From Cyclina sinensis (lineage: Eukaryota; Mollusca; Bivalvia; Venerida; Veneridae): 64,000 nt of DNA. Made by a program: the position numbers and the translations under genes. Shown piece after piece: positions 45,163 to 57,985 of the stretch; positions within the stretch are counted from its first letter, which is position 1, and every line of letters starts with the position of its first letter. The notes under the pieces were generated by a model. The model saw nothing but the letters and a program-made list of their open reading frames with translations, had not been told where the DNA came from and did not search any database. The stretch spans positions 17,149,388 through 17,213,387 of the forward strand of contig JAAONU010000002.1 in NCBI GenBank assembly GCA_012932295.1, written 5' to 3'.

Positions 45163-47970
45163 CCCTTACCAAAATATTTTATAAGTCACTTTTAAGTTAT
45201 TTATAAGTAGCTTATAAGTCTTCTAGTCAATTCACATATAAGCCACTTATACTTATTTTAAATGCAAAATGTAAGTGACTTATATGTTACTTATAAGTCA
45301 CTTATAGGTATATTTGTAAGTTACATATAAGTCACTTATAAGTGACATATAAGTTACTTATAAGTCTATTTGTATACTTGTATATATCCAAACTAAGCAT
45401 AATTGGGACATCCTAAATTGCAGTTGAATTTAGGTCATGGTTTTCTAGTTTTTCAGACCTGTAAAGTGAAGAATATAGTAATTATTAAAATTACATCTTG
45501 CAAGTAAAACTGATGTTGTTGATAATGTCTAGAAGATACCAATGTTAACTCATTAATTCTGCTGTCTGTTTCCTGCTCATTTTTAGCTCACCTGTCACGT
45601 AGTGACAGAGTGAGCTTTTCTGATCACCTTTTGTCCGTCGTCCGTCCGTCAGTCCGTCCGTCCGTCCATCCACAGTTAGTTTGTTAACACTCTAGTGGTC
45701 ACATTTTTGCCTCAATTGTCATGAAACTTGGTCAGGATGTTTGTCTCATTAATATCTCAGACGAGTTCGAACATGGGTTATCAGGGTTGGAAATCAAGGT
45801 CACAGAGCCCAAATATAGAAAAACCTTGTTAACACTCTAGAGGCTACTTTTTCAGTCCAAATATCCTGGAAATTTGTCAGAAAAGTTCTATCGATGATTT
45901 CTAGCTCAAGTTCAAATATGGGTCATCTGGGGTCAAAACTAGGTCACAGAGCCCAAATATTGAAAAACTTTGTAAACACTCTAGAGGCGACATTTTTACT
46001 CTAAATGTCCTGGAAATTTGTCAGAAAAGTTCTATCGATGATTTCTAACTCAAGTTCAAATATGGGTCATCTGGGGTCAAAACCAGGTCACAGAGCCCAA
46101 ATATTGAAAAACCTTGTTAACACTCTAGAGGTAACATTTTTAGACCAAATAATCTGGAAATTTGTCAGGAAGGTTGCTTCTATGATTTTTAGCTCAAGTT
46201 CAATATGGGTCATCTGGGTTCAAAAACTAGGTCACAGAGCCTAAAAATAGAAACATCTTGTTAACACTCTAGAGGTTACATTTTCAGCCCAAATAATCTG
46301 GAAATTTGTCAGAAAAGTTGCTTGAAAGATTTCTAGCTCAAGTTCGAATATGGGTCATCTGGGGTCAAAAACTAGGTCACAGAGTCCAAATATGGAAAAA
46401 CCTTGTTAACATTCTAAAGGTAACATTTTCAGTCCTAATAATCTGGAAATTTGTCAGAAAGGTTCTATCGATGTTTCTAGCTCAGTTTTTTCATATGGGT
46501 TTTCTGATATCAAAAACCTTGTTAATGCTCTAGAGGTTACATTTTTAGTCCAAATGTCCTTTAAATTTGTCAGATAGGTTGTTTCAATGATTTCTAGCTC
46601 ATATTTGGATATGGGTCATCTGGGTTCAAAAACTAGGTCACATGGCCCAAATATTAAAAAAAAACTTTTTTAACACTCCAGAGGTTTCATTTTCAGTCTA
46701 AATATCCTGGAAATTTGTCAGACAGGTTTTTTGATGATTTCTACCTCAAGTTGGAGTATGATTCATCTTGGGTCAAAAACTAGGTCACAGAGCCCAAATA
46801 TGGAAAAACCTTGTTAACACTCTAGAGGTAACATTTTAATTCCAAATAACCTGGAAATTTGTCAGAAAGCTTAATTCTATGGTTTCTAGCTCAAGTTTGG
46901 ATATGGGTCATCTGGAGTGGAAAACTAGGTCACAGAGCCCAAATATCTAAAAACTTTGTAAACTCTCTAGAGGTGACATTTTTACTCTAAATGTCCTGGA
47001 AATTTGTCAGAAAAGTTCTATCAATGATTTCTAGCTGAAGTTAAAATATGGGTCATCTGGGGTCAAAAACTAGGTCACAGAGCCCAATTATTGAAAAACC
47101 TTGTTAAGACTCTAGAGGTAACATTTCAGTACAAATAACCTTGAAATTTGTCAAAGAGATTGTTTCAATAATTTCTAGGTCAAGTTCGAATATCGGTCAT
47201 CTGGGGTCAATTAACCAGGTCCATAGCAACTTTGTTAAAAGCAGTCATACTCAGGTGAGCGATACAGGGCCATCATGGCCCTCTTGTTATTGTCAGTTTT
47301 CACATCTGTTTGGAAGAGGTTAGTAGTTCTCTTTCACAACATAAGTACATGTATAATTAATTATTATCTCAAAAATACTTTATACAGAATTTGTACACAA
47401 TTCTTTCTGTGAGTGTTTACATGTATAGGAATGTGATCAGTTTACCTCATTTCAAGTTTTCTTACATGACTTACACTTTAAAAAAACAAATGAAAAAAAC
47501 ATACAATTTATTTTTCATCAAAGAATTGAAATTGTTTTAAAAGTAAATAGCTTCTATCATTGAATAGAGTTTACTTAATATAACAATCCTCAAAGTTTTC
47601 CTCCTTCATGTCCATTCTTCTCAAATCTTTCTGATGCCATTTTCAAAATTCAAAATAAACAGGAAGTGTTAACTCTTTTTTTGATTGGTGAACATCATAA
47701 AAAACTTTAACTAGAGAACCAATCAAGAGATTTCTCACAACTGACAGTTGCTGGTTTAAACAAGTATAAGTCTCTTATAAGTGACTTATAAGTGACTTAT
47801 ATGTGGAAATTTGACTGTAATGACATATAAATGGCTTATACTTATAACAGACTTATACAAATTTTTTGTTATTTATAAGTGACTTATAAGTCACTTATAG
47901 GTCCCTTATAATTCAAGTATAAGTTGCTTAAGAGGGACATATAAGTCACTTAAAGTCATTTTGGTAAGGG
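45163..47970. mobile_element. 2.8-kb TIR element with ACTTATAAGT-repeat arms
   Basis: CCCTTACCAAAAT at 45163-45175 and its exact complement ATTTTGGTAAGGG at 47958-47970 bound the unit. Inside each end an arm of about 200 bp (to about 45375, and from about 47765) is made of overlapping ACTTATAAGT and AAGTGACTTATA motifs. The interior is 45380-45582 and 47287-47760, plus a nested family A element. No transposase frame is present, so it is a non-autonomous foldback or MITE-like element. Its superfamily is undetermined because I cannot see a clear target duplication. Confidence 0.7.
45583..47286 (+). mobile_element. Complete family A element, best-preserved 145-bp type
   Basis: TTAGCTCACC at 45583 to CTCTTG ending at 47286. 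The head inner stem is TGTCAC with GTGACA, loop GTA, unlike any other copy yet fully paired. A GTCCGTCCGTCAGTCCGTCC run and about ten units of 144 bp follow, then CAGGTGAGCGATACA and the hairpin at 47267-47281. It is nested in the TIR element at 45163-47970. It encodes no protein. Confidence 0.85.
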
Positions 47971-48790
47971 AAGTCAGTACAGTGGACATTGGGGTGGAGT
48001 TGCTGTACTTACTACAAAAAATGTAATCTCAGACTACACAGATTTGTCATATCACTAAAGTAGTCCAGAACTAGGCAAACACTTTCTCCAGACATGCAAC
48101 ATGCAGACAAATATAAACAATAACCTTTGAGGGGATTATTCACTTACAGTGACATATCATGTTTCTTCTTTTTGTGCCATTGGGGTAAATTGCTCATATC
48201 TTTAAGTCAGTTGTTAGTCCAACTAATCAGACTTGTCAAAGAGACATCAAGAAAGTTTTTGATAGTCGATGTCTTTTTTCCAAGTCCAACCACAAGTTGC
48301 AATTTTATGCATGGAAAATGCCCAATTAGAAGTCATTGGGAGTGATGATTAACAAGCATGGGAGAAATGACCAATAGAACCTTTTAGAGAAACATTTTTT
48401 ATACAAGTTCCTGAAATATCATTGTCAATGAACAACTTAAGATATCAAATTTGACTTAATTTCAATCACATTGCTAATTGTCTTAAAGTCATCCATTTCT
48501 GAAAAACTGGAATGAAGTACAAATGTAAATGGTGCTTAGGTAAACATTATCCACCGTGTAATACAGGTATCCAAATATCTGTCATTTTTTCAGGTATATT
48601 TAATTAACTCTAAATTAAATGAACTCCCTATATTCTTTATTAAAATAAGCAATGTATAATACACAAATATTAAAAAATCAAAATTGTACATTAGAAAAAT
48701 ATTTCCTTTTCATATAAGTGAACTCCATCATTACCGGTTAAACATAGTGATTTTCCTACCAGCTTCATGGTATGATTATTATACACTCGT
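47971..48790. other. Intron, nothing recognised
   Basis: A+T-rich sequence without exon signals or repeat termini that I can identify. Confidence 0.5.
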
Positions 48791-48794
48791 TTGA

Positions 48795-50110
48795 AAAACA
48801 GGACATATTATGGGAATGCCCCGGGCGGGCTACGTCCGATTTTGTCCGGAGCATATCTCCTACAACTTGGAGGGATATTGATGAAACTTCATAGAAATGT
48901 TCACCATTATAAGAAGCCGTGTTGCACACATGAACCAGGTCTCTATGTCAAAGGGCAAAGGTCTCACTTAGAGCTCATTGAAAAACGCTTGTCCAGAGCA
49001 AAACTTCTACATGCATAGAGGGATTTCAATATAACTTGGCACAAATGTTCACCATTTTGAGGCGGAGTGTCACACGCAAAATTCAGGTCCCTGCAGCCAA
49101 AATGAAGATGTGTATAGGGACCATTTAGTCATCATTTATTTAGGGATTGTAACACAAATGGTCATTATCATGACTACAGGTGTGACACATATAATTTAGG
49201 TCAATATATGCAAGGTCAAGGTCACTAAAGATGATGAAATATCCAGATTCTATCTGGAGCATATCTCCTACACTCATGGAAGAATTTTCATAATACTTTA
49301 TAGAAATTTTCATAATCATGAGACATATTGCTTCACGCAGGATCCAGGTCTCTAGGTCAAAGGTCAAGGTGAGCAAAACTTTTACATTCTATATCTTAAT
49401 ATAATTTGGCACAAATGTTCACCATTGTGAGGCAGAGTGTTGCATGCAAAATTCTGGTCCCTGCGACCAAAGTCAAGGTCACACATAGAGGTCAAAGTTC
49501 AGATAAAATTATGAAGATGTGTATAGGGACCATTTAGTCATCATTTATTGATGGATTGTAACACAAATGGTAACTGTCACGACTACAGGTGTGACACATA
49601 TAATTGAGGCTAATATTTGCAAGGTCAAGGTCACTAGAGGTGATTAAATATCCAGATATTGTCAGGAGCATATCTCCTACATGCATGGAGGAATTTTAAT
49701 GTTACATTATAGAATTGTTCACCACCATGAGACATAGTGCCTTGTGCGAACAGATTTCTAGGTCAAAGGTCAAGGTCACACTTAGATCTCTTTGAAAAAC
49801 GCTTGTCTGGAGCAAAACTTCTATATGCTTTGAGGGATTTTAATATAACTTGGCACAAATGTTTATCATTGTGAGGCTGAGTGTCGCACATAAAATTCAG
49901 GTCCCTGCAACCAAGGTCAAGGTCACACATAGAGGTAAAATTTCAGATAAAAATAGGAAAATATGTATTGGGACCATTTAGTCATCATTTATTGAGGGAT
50001 TGTAACACAAATGGTCACTATCATGACACCAGTGTGACACATATAATTTAGGTCAATATATGCGAAGACAAGGTCAGTGCAGATGATGAAATATCCTGTG
50101 CATGTCTTCC
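48795..50110 (+). repeat. 409-bp higher-order array (three copies)
   Basis: The head is GGACATATTATGGGAATGCC followed by CCGGGCGGGC. GGAGCATATCTCCTACA then starts repeats at 48848, 49256 and 49665, spacing 408 and 409 bp. Each higher-order unit has three sub-units marked by GAAACTTCATAGAAATGTTC, GGCACAAATGTTCACCATT and GGGACCATTTAGTCATC. The third copy stops at about 50095 without a recognised tail. Confidence 0.85.
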
Positions 50111-52412
50111 CTACTAATTTGTTTTAAGGTTCATTTAACAACACAGTGTTAAGAATAGAAACTTGCTTGCCAGCTAACACTTGTTATCCATAATGCCCAC
50201 ATCTCCAACTAAAGCTTTTGTGACGGGCGTATTTTGTGACAATGTCACCCTTTTTTTTACAGTAACATCATGCAACATTTCGATGTGGAAAGAGTTTTGC
50301 AGTGGAGATGTGAAATAAATTGCAAATACACTTTAGAGTGATAGGTTTCAATGAATTTTTTTTACTAGAATAGTAATTAAATGTATGTTATCTTGATGTT
50401 TAGTGGAAATCAAAGATTAATTTATATTTTAACAGGAAAAATCAATCAAAACCACCAGCAGAGTTGCTGCTAAATTTTTGTGTAGCCTGCTACAAAGTAG
50501 CCCGGACATATAGTGATCACTTCTCCATCGTCTGTCCACACTAGCTAAAATTAATAGGAGGCCATCTAACTGTAAACATAACAAAAGAGAACAATAGAGT
50601 TCATTCCATAACAATAGAATAAGGGGCCAATGTCCCTCTTTTGATCAAAAGAAATTAACAAAAAAAATGCCCCCTGTCCAGTTTCGGCTGCACATCCGTC
50701 CATCCATGTGTCCATCCATCACAAAACTTGTGTGGACTACTCCTCAAAAACTAATGGTGCAATTGCATCCAAACTTTACAGGAATGATCAGTACCAAGTC
50801 TCGTTGTGCATGTCTTCAGCATTTTCCAGTTCAATGATTTTTGTCAGAGTTATGGCCCTTTAATGATTTTTTATTTTTAAAGTTTGTCTGAACTGATTCT
50901 CTTATACTACTAACGCAATTTGTATGAAATGTTACAGGATTGATTGGTACCTCAATTTACATTTCCAAACAAACTGTCCAATCACCCCTCAATACAACTG
51001 CTTAACTGGCTATCATCAGGCGACACATGTGATCACTGATAGCTCATCCTTGCATAAAAATGAAATTAGGTATTACAATTTGACAACAATAATAAATAAA
51101 TGTCTTTAAAATGGGTCAAACTTTCAATGCCAAATTAATTAGGTTAGTCAGTCAGAAGACCAAGTGGTCTCCAGTCAATTACTTTAAAAGACTTGAGATT
51201 TTGTAGATAGGTTGTGCATCTTGTGTAGATGAAACCTATTGTTTTTTAGCTCACTAGGTCAGCGGTCAAGTTTACAGGGGCCTGTAGTTTATAAATGGTT
51301 TCAAGTATCAATTACACAAAAATAACTGCACAAGGACCTTAAAACTTTACAGGATCATTTGATATGATGTGTAGATGAACTCTATTGGCCCACAGGATTA
51401 AAAGTCAAGCTCACAGGGAGCCATACTAGTACTTTGTAAATGGTTTTCAATCAGTAACTTCAAGCCAATTGATCTTAGGACAGTCAAACCCAGTAGAATG
51501 GCTGGGCATGATAAAAAGATGACCTCTGTTGTCTTAGTGCTGACAGGGTCAAAGGTCAGTTTTACAGGGACCTTGCACTTTTAAAGCTTGTTGAGTAGAT
51601 GACCCATACTGGTTTAGGCCAAAATGGCCAAAGATCAAGTTCACATACTTTGAAAATAGTTCCTGATCAATCTGTAACCATGTATTCTAGACAGTCAAAT
51701 TCTTGTACTACAAGAACTGAACATTTTAAATAATCACACATTTAGTTTCTTAATTCATTATTTGAAAAGTTGTGTAAAATATGATCTTATGTCAAAAGTT
51801 AGAAGCCTAGCTGACACTTTGATTATTAAATAGCTTAATTATTTATTTTTATGAAAAGGGTTCCTGTCTACATCTGTTCTTTAAACTGACACATTATGCT
51901 TTTAGCACTTATATTGTTATATTATCACACTATAAGAAGTCAATGGCTTCAAAGCATATTCTGAGTGATAACTTGGTAGATTTATTTAATTATTTTAGTC
52001 TTAAGAAATTCCTGCCAAGATCCCTTTTAGATTGTTGTTAAAACAGTAATTTCCTTTTTATCTTTTAATTATGCAAATTTAAGAATATTGGTTTTCATTG
52101 GTTGAAATTTAGTTCTAAGATCCAACCCCCAATTTTGTATTAGCCTTTAAATACTTTATAATAAAAAAGAACACACACAGAGACAGAAAAAGAAAAGATC
52201 GAAACAGAGAGTAAAAGTGATTATAGGAGAAATATATTTTAAGAATGTTACGAAGTGATTACATTTTGGTGCTTGCCTAAAGGTTATACATAAAGCCATT
52301 CTGGACGTTGTTGAATTGTTATTAAATATAGAATAAATGTGGAAAAATGTGAAATTGGACTTTATCGTAATACTTAGTGTCAGATTAAGACAACAAACAG
52401 TGTGACACATGA
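50111..52412. other. Intron with repeat remnants
   Basis: 50660-50935 is a fragment of the scattered type also seen near 26100 and 28717 (TGTGTGGACTACTCCTCAAA). 51130-51690 holds decayed family H units. The rest, including 51700-52412, shows no gene. Confidence 0.5.
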
Positions 52413-52555
52413 CAGGACATTAACCCCTGTACATCCAGGACAAGGGACTGACATGGGCTTGGTCCCAACTTCGAGCTACCATTCCCCTAAACACTGACCA
52501 AAAGTCTCTACTGCCGCGGGCCTTGCCCCGTTCCTCGGTCACAGCTATCACTGAA
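52413..52555. other. Short G+C-rich segment of unknown origin
   Basis: Clearly richer in G+C than its surroundings (for example CTGCCGCGGGCCTTGCCCCG). One + frame is open for about 50 codons but lacks splice sites and any similarity I know. It may be a fragment of a mobile element. Confidence 0.35.
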
Positions 52556-54030
52556 GAACTACTGCTTCAAGGACCTTAACATTTAACAGGTTGATTTGGC
52601 ATGATGAATTGATGAACCCTATTGTTTTCAGCCCTAAGTGTCAAACTCACAAGGTCCCACACTTTCAAAACAGTTTCCAGTCAATGACATACTCTACAGG
52701 ATGTTTGGGCATGATGTGTATGTGATCCCTTTAATTCTGGACCAACAGGGTCAAGGGCTAAGCTCACAAGGGCTAACTTTTTGAGAAGGGTTACCTGTAA
52801 GTAAACTTAAAATAACTGCTCCCAGGACCTTTGACTTCCCCATGATGGTTAGGAATGATTAGTGGATTAACCTATACATGTAACTCCAGAACATCAGTAC
52901 ATAGATTCGTGGAACATCACAAGATGGTTGGGCATGTGTAGATCATTCTTATTGATACTGTGCTCACTGCATGAAATTTCATGTTCAAAGGGGCCTGTTC
53001 TTCATTAGTCTTCAGTCACTTACTCAAGAACAATCGAATTTAGGATTTATTAAAGTACTTCATCTTTAAAGTTCATCTTTATGAGTATACTACTCTGCAT
53101 CCTATTGTCGCTGTACTGAGTCAACTTCAGCAAAAGGGACAACATTTTTTTTTCACATCTTTGCCATTCTTAGTTGAAATTTAAAGTCTTTTGTTGAAAT
53201 TTTATGTGGTACTATTGTCTTCCTTGAAATATATTTTATAAAAGTGTCTCAGTTTTGGATACTTCCTCATTGTGGTTATAAAAGCCAGAGCACAGAACAT
53301 CGAGAACAAGAACAAATCTGCCAGGTTGGATGTTAGAAGAATCAAAAGCATTAAAGCACTTGAAGTATATCACTTTAAGGGCCATTTATACTGAGTGAAA
53401 AAAGTGCAAATATATTTGTTTGCATGATAATTCAGGTAATTAAAGGTCATATGGAAGGATCCTATTGTCTGACCATTCCATAAGTTATTTGAATTTAAAG
53501 CTAAAGCTTAAAGAGATAATTATAGTTTTCATGTTGGTTTTCAAAATCCCTAGGGTAGAAAATATCAGGCAAGGTCTACAGGTAAAGAGAGAATCTTGGT
53601 GTATTAATTAGAACCAGGTAAGCAATAGATGAAAAAGTCTGGTGTTGTTGTAATGTAAATCTGCAGGTGTACCTCTCCAGTGTGGCAGATGTTCAGCTTC
53701 AGCTTAATTAAGGTTTACAGTTGCTCTGATATAATTGTTTCTTCATGAATCTGGTATTATCCAGTGAAGCAATGAAACAAAGGTTGGAAAGAAGCATTTT
53801 AATGAATTAAACCTTTTCTCTTTTAAACTTGCAATAATAGCTCTTTTTCAGCTCCCCTGAGCTCCACATGTCAATGTCAGTGTCAAAATGTAAGTTTTAA
53901 ACTTGGAATAGAATTACAGATTAAAGCTCAGATATTGGAAGTATAAACAAATTAAGAACAAGGGAGCTTTAGCACTTTATTTGTTCCATTTTTGTTTAAG
54001 CTTACTGATTTCAATAGGTCACTAATAGTT
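52556..54030. other. Decayed family H units, then intron
   Basis: To about 53060 there are decayed family H units (GATGAACCCTATTGTTTTCA type). The remainder is unassigned. A broken family A head (AGCTCCCCTGAGCTCC) lies near 53851. Confidence 0.5.
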
Positions 54031-55296
54031 AATGCAGCTCATTTGATGTCCTTGTCCAGAGCATAACTAGAAAACAAATGGTTGGAATTCAATGAAACTT
54101 CATACCATGGTCAAACACAAAGACAGGAAGTGCAGTGTTCAAGAATCATAACTCCATCTTAACTATTTGCAGAGTTATTACCCTTTATTGGTTTTCCTTG
54201 TCCGAAGCATAACTTGAAAACTAATTGTTGGAATTCATTGCAACTTCATACTATGGTCAAGCACAATGACAGATAGTCCAGTGTACAAGAACCATAACTC
54301 CATCTTCACTATTTGCACAGTTATTGCCCTTTGTTGGTTTTCCTTGTCCGGAGAATAACTTAAAAAATAATGGTTGGAATTCAGTGCAACTTCATACAAT
54401 GGTCAAGCACAATAACAGGAAGTGCAATGTTCAAAAATCATTAATCCATCTTCAATATTTGCAGAGTTATTGCCCTTTGTTGGTTTTCCTTGTCTGGAGC
54501 ATAACTTTAAAATAATGGTCTGAATTCAATGCAATTTCATACAATGATCAAGCACAATGACAGGAAGTGCAGTGTACAAGAGCATAACTCCATCTTCAAT
54601 ATTTGCAGAGTTATTGCCCTTTGTTGGTTTTCCTTGTCCGGAGCATAACTTGAAAACTAAAGGTTGGAATGCAACTTCATACAATGGTCAAACATAATGA
54701 CAGGAAGTGCAGTGTACAAGAGCTATAACTACATCTTCAATATTTGCACATTTATTGCCCTTTGTTGGTTTTCCTTGTCCGGAGTATAACTTGAAAACTG
54801 ATGGTTTGAATTCAATGCAACTTCATACAATGGTCAAACATAATGAGTGGGAGTGCAGTGTACAAGAACCATAACACCATCTTCAGTATTTGCTGAGTTA
54901 TTGCCCTTTGTTGGTTTTCCTTGTCCGGAGTATAACTTGAAAACTGATGGTTTGAATTCAATGCAACTTCATACAATGGTCAAACATAATGAATGGGAGT
55001 GCAGTGTACAAGAACCATAACACCATCTTCAGTATTTACTGAGTTATTGCCCTTTGTTGGTTTTCCTTGTCCTGAGCTTAACTTGAAAACTAATGGTTGG
55101 AATTCAATGCAACTTCATACAATGATCAAGCAGAATGATAGGAAATGCAATGTACAAGAACAACAACTATCTTCAATTGCCCACACCCATAACTCTATTT
55201 CAATTCTTTTACAAAGTATTCTGTTACTAATAACTTCCTCTGTAAAGTCCGAAGCAGTCTTGCAGGGGTATTAATCACATTTAGTGATAGCTCTAG
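54031..55296 (+). mobile_element. Family D array closed by a family B 3' end
   Basis: About eight units of roughly 145 bp: TTGTCCGGAGCATAACTTG, GGTTGGAATTCAATGCAACT, AGTGCAGTGTACAAGAACC and TTATTGCCCTTTGTTGG. The last motif recurs at 54331, 54477, 54621, 54772, 54908 and 55054. The array ends in GGGGTATTA, hairpin ATCAC, ATTTA, GTGAT (55274-55288), AGCT and CTAG at 55296, so family D arrays share termini with family B. No 5' end was found. Confidence 0.75.
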
Positions 55297-56553
55297 TTTT
55301 AAGTAAAATCAAATGTAGTTATATTATTGCAAAGTATCATTCATAAAAAAATAAATAAATAGAAATGTGATATCGAAAAACTTGACTTTCTACTGGAAAG
55401 CAAAACGACTAGCGCAAACATTAAGGGTAACAAAACAGACCTTGTGACCTGTAGATACAACCTCTGACAAACATGACAAGGATCCGTGGTAAAAGCTTTG
55501 GTTCAGCAAACTACATGTACTTATGATCAAGGTATCATGAGAACAAATTACACTCATAGATAATATAAATGCACTTACAGTTCTACAGTTTTTTAAATAT
55601 TCTGTATGAGTAGAAGTACATGTATCCAACACATTCACATCTTCTGCGCCAACTTGATGCTGTGCATCAATGTTTTTCATGTTGCGACTTAAATTCTTTG
55701 TGTAGATTTCTCTAGTTGCCAGTAAGTAAATGACAGAAAGCAGCAATCTAAAGTTTAATTTGTTTATTTCTTTCTTATTTTGTTTTCAGGTTTTCAGTCC
55801 TAAAGTCTTCGATAATTTATCCTTGAAGTAGAAGTAGTAGTAGTAGTAAGGATGAAGTATCAATATGACAAACCTAGTATCAGTGAGCGAGAGAAATTAG
55901 TATCCTACCATGGCAATGTCAATGTTCATGTTGACATTGACATAAAAAATGAACATTCCGCTGATTTAAAGACTTTTTTGATTCCAAATAGAGGAATGGC
56001 TATGTAAGCAAATTATGTGCCTCAGCATGAACCTTGGATTTCAGGACTTTTCACCTCCTGGACAGTTTGGCCTCAGAACCCAGGTCTTTTGGGCATTTTT
56101 TGTAAATATGAAAAAAATGTTATATAATCTATATTTTATATACTTTATTTACATTTATGACTTTTATTAATATTTTTGTCATGAATGAAAATATACATGT
56201 ATATTATGGAATTTTCTGGTAAAAAATTAATGTGAACATAAAAAATATATTATGCAAAGTTTACCATTGTGAAGTTTTCATATTTAAGAAAAAATATCCT
56301 TCAAATATCTAAACTAAAATACTCTTAAATAATGAACATTTTTGCAAAATTCAAAGGCTTTCAGTCTTTTCAGTTATCAGTTTTAATAGTACAGTAGTAC
56401 TACAGTGGGATTAAAGAATGCATGACTGTTACAGCTTGATTGCACACTGATTGAACACCTTTGAGCAATAGTTGAGATCATTCAAGATAATTCAATCAGG
56501 GACCAATCAACCTATAACAACAACATTGGGTATGTCATTCAAACATATAAATA
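55297..56553. other. Intron, nothing recognised
   Basis: A+T-rich, with a short (GTA)n run near 55824-55848. No exon or RNA gene is evident. Confidence 0.5.
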
Positions 56554-57415
56554 CAGTGGAACTTCCGAAAAACGGAAACTTCTAAAAACCGGAAACTTCT
56601 GAAAACTGAACTATTTTCCCAGTCTCGAATTTTCTCCTTCTGTTTTCTATGTAAATCATACATCTGAAATCCAGAACTTCCAAATTCTGAATTACGGACG
56701 ATTTTTCAGTAAAATTTAGTTTAAATCAATGCAGTTTTACTTCCAAATACCGGAAAAATAAAAAAGTGCAAAAGACAGACTTAAGATCGCAAACCCTGTG
56801 GCAAAAATTTGATGTCTCTATCTATTGTTTACCAGGTAATGGTGATTGTTCATTTTGACATGCGTTAGAATAACAAGTTGTCAATCTGAAATTGACATGC
56901 AGCCGAATACATCGATAATTAGATAGCAGTAAATAACTAAAGCGATGATTAGTGGATTAATATCAGGTGTTTGCTACAAGCAACTTTAAGGATTTAATTG
57001 TAATTGGGGTGTCTTAAAAAGCATAATTAATTAGCCAACATCAGCCAATGTGTTGGTTATTCTAATTGGGGATTTTTTTAAAAGGTATGCAAAATGTAGC
57101 TTTGTTCTGACATATAGAAACATGTTTACACATAATTTAGTATACATATATATGTATTTGAAAACATATGACATTTTTTTCTAACAAAATATACATGTGT
57201 ACAATGTTTTCATAAATTTTAACTTTGCATTATTTTTCCCATGTTACAAATGCTTTTATGCTAAATAATACTGACTGCATTCACTATCATAAAGAACCAC
57301 TGGTGTTTGGTACCTGTACTTGTCAATAGCATTTGTACTTCTGAATTCCGGAAACTTCCAAAATCCAAACTTTTTGGCTGGTCCCATGGGTTTTCGGTTT
57401 TAGGAAGTTCAACTG
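56554..57415. mobile_element. 862-bp pogo/Tc1-like MITE, TA target site
   Basis: The left end CAGTGGAACTTCCGAAAA and the complement of the right end, CAGTTGAACTTCCTAAAA, form inverted repeats of about 28 bp. Each end is flanked by TA (56552-56553 and 57416-57417), the target site of the Tc1/mariner/pogo superfamily. CAGTNGAAC starts are common in pogo/Tigger-like elements. CCGGAAACTTC repeats near both ends look like extra binding sites. There is no transposase frame. Confidence 0.8.
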
Positions 57416-57985
57416 TAATCCCATTACAGTACATACTAAATTGTTAGCCGAATGAACCAAGGCCAATTACATCAGTTCGCCTGTCAAAAAGGGACGTATT
57501 ATGGGATCACCCATGGTGGTGGGGGAAGGCAGGTGGGCGGGCGGATGGTCAGCGTCCTGATGTTTGTCCGGAGCATAACTCTTACACTATCATAGCTATT
57601 GACTTGAAACTTCTTATGTGGATAGATCTCATTGAGACTGAGTGCAGTGCTCAAGAACCATCACTCTGCATTTCTTGATTTTGGAGTTATTCTCTTTGCT
57701 TAATTTTCTTGTCCGGAGCATAAATTCAACACTATGAAAGCTATTGACTTGATACATAGATAGGTCTTATTGAGATGAAGTGCAGTGCACAGGAACTGAA
57801 ACTACAATTTTGGAGTTATGCCCCTTTGTTCAATTTTCTTGTCCGGAGCATAACTCATACGTTATCAAAGCTATTGACTTGAAACTTCACAGGTGGATAG
57901 ATCTCATTGAAACAGGGTGCAATGCAGAAGAACCGTCATTGTACACTTCATGATTTTGGGGTGATTCCTGTTAGTTCAATTTTTG
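57416..57985 (+). repeat. Family D head and ~3 units
   Basis: The head is GGGACGTATTATGGGATCAC followed by GGGCGGGCGGATGG, as at 48795. Units of about 145 bp follow, with TGTCCGGAGCATAACTC, CTATTGACTTGAAACTTC, GGATAGATCTCATTGAGA and AGTGCAGTGC. It breaks into family A sequence at about 57986. Confidence 0.7.

Noticed and set aside
52413..52555. Possible extra coding exon in a G+C-rich patch
   Set aside because: It is open for about 50 codons in one frame but has no AG/GT borders at the edges and no recognisable protein similarity; kept only as an unexplained segment.
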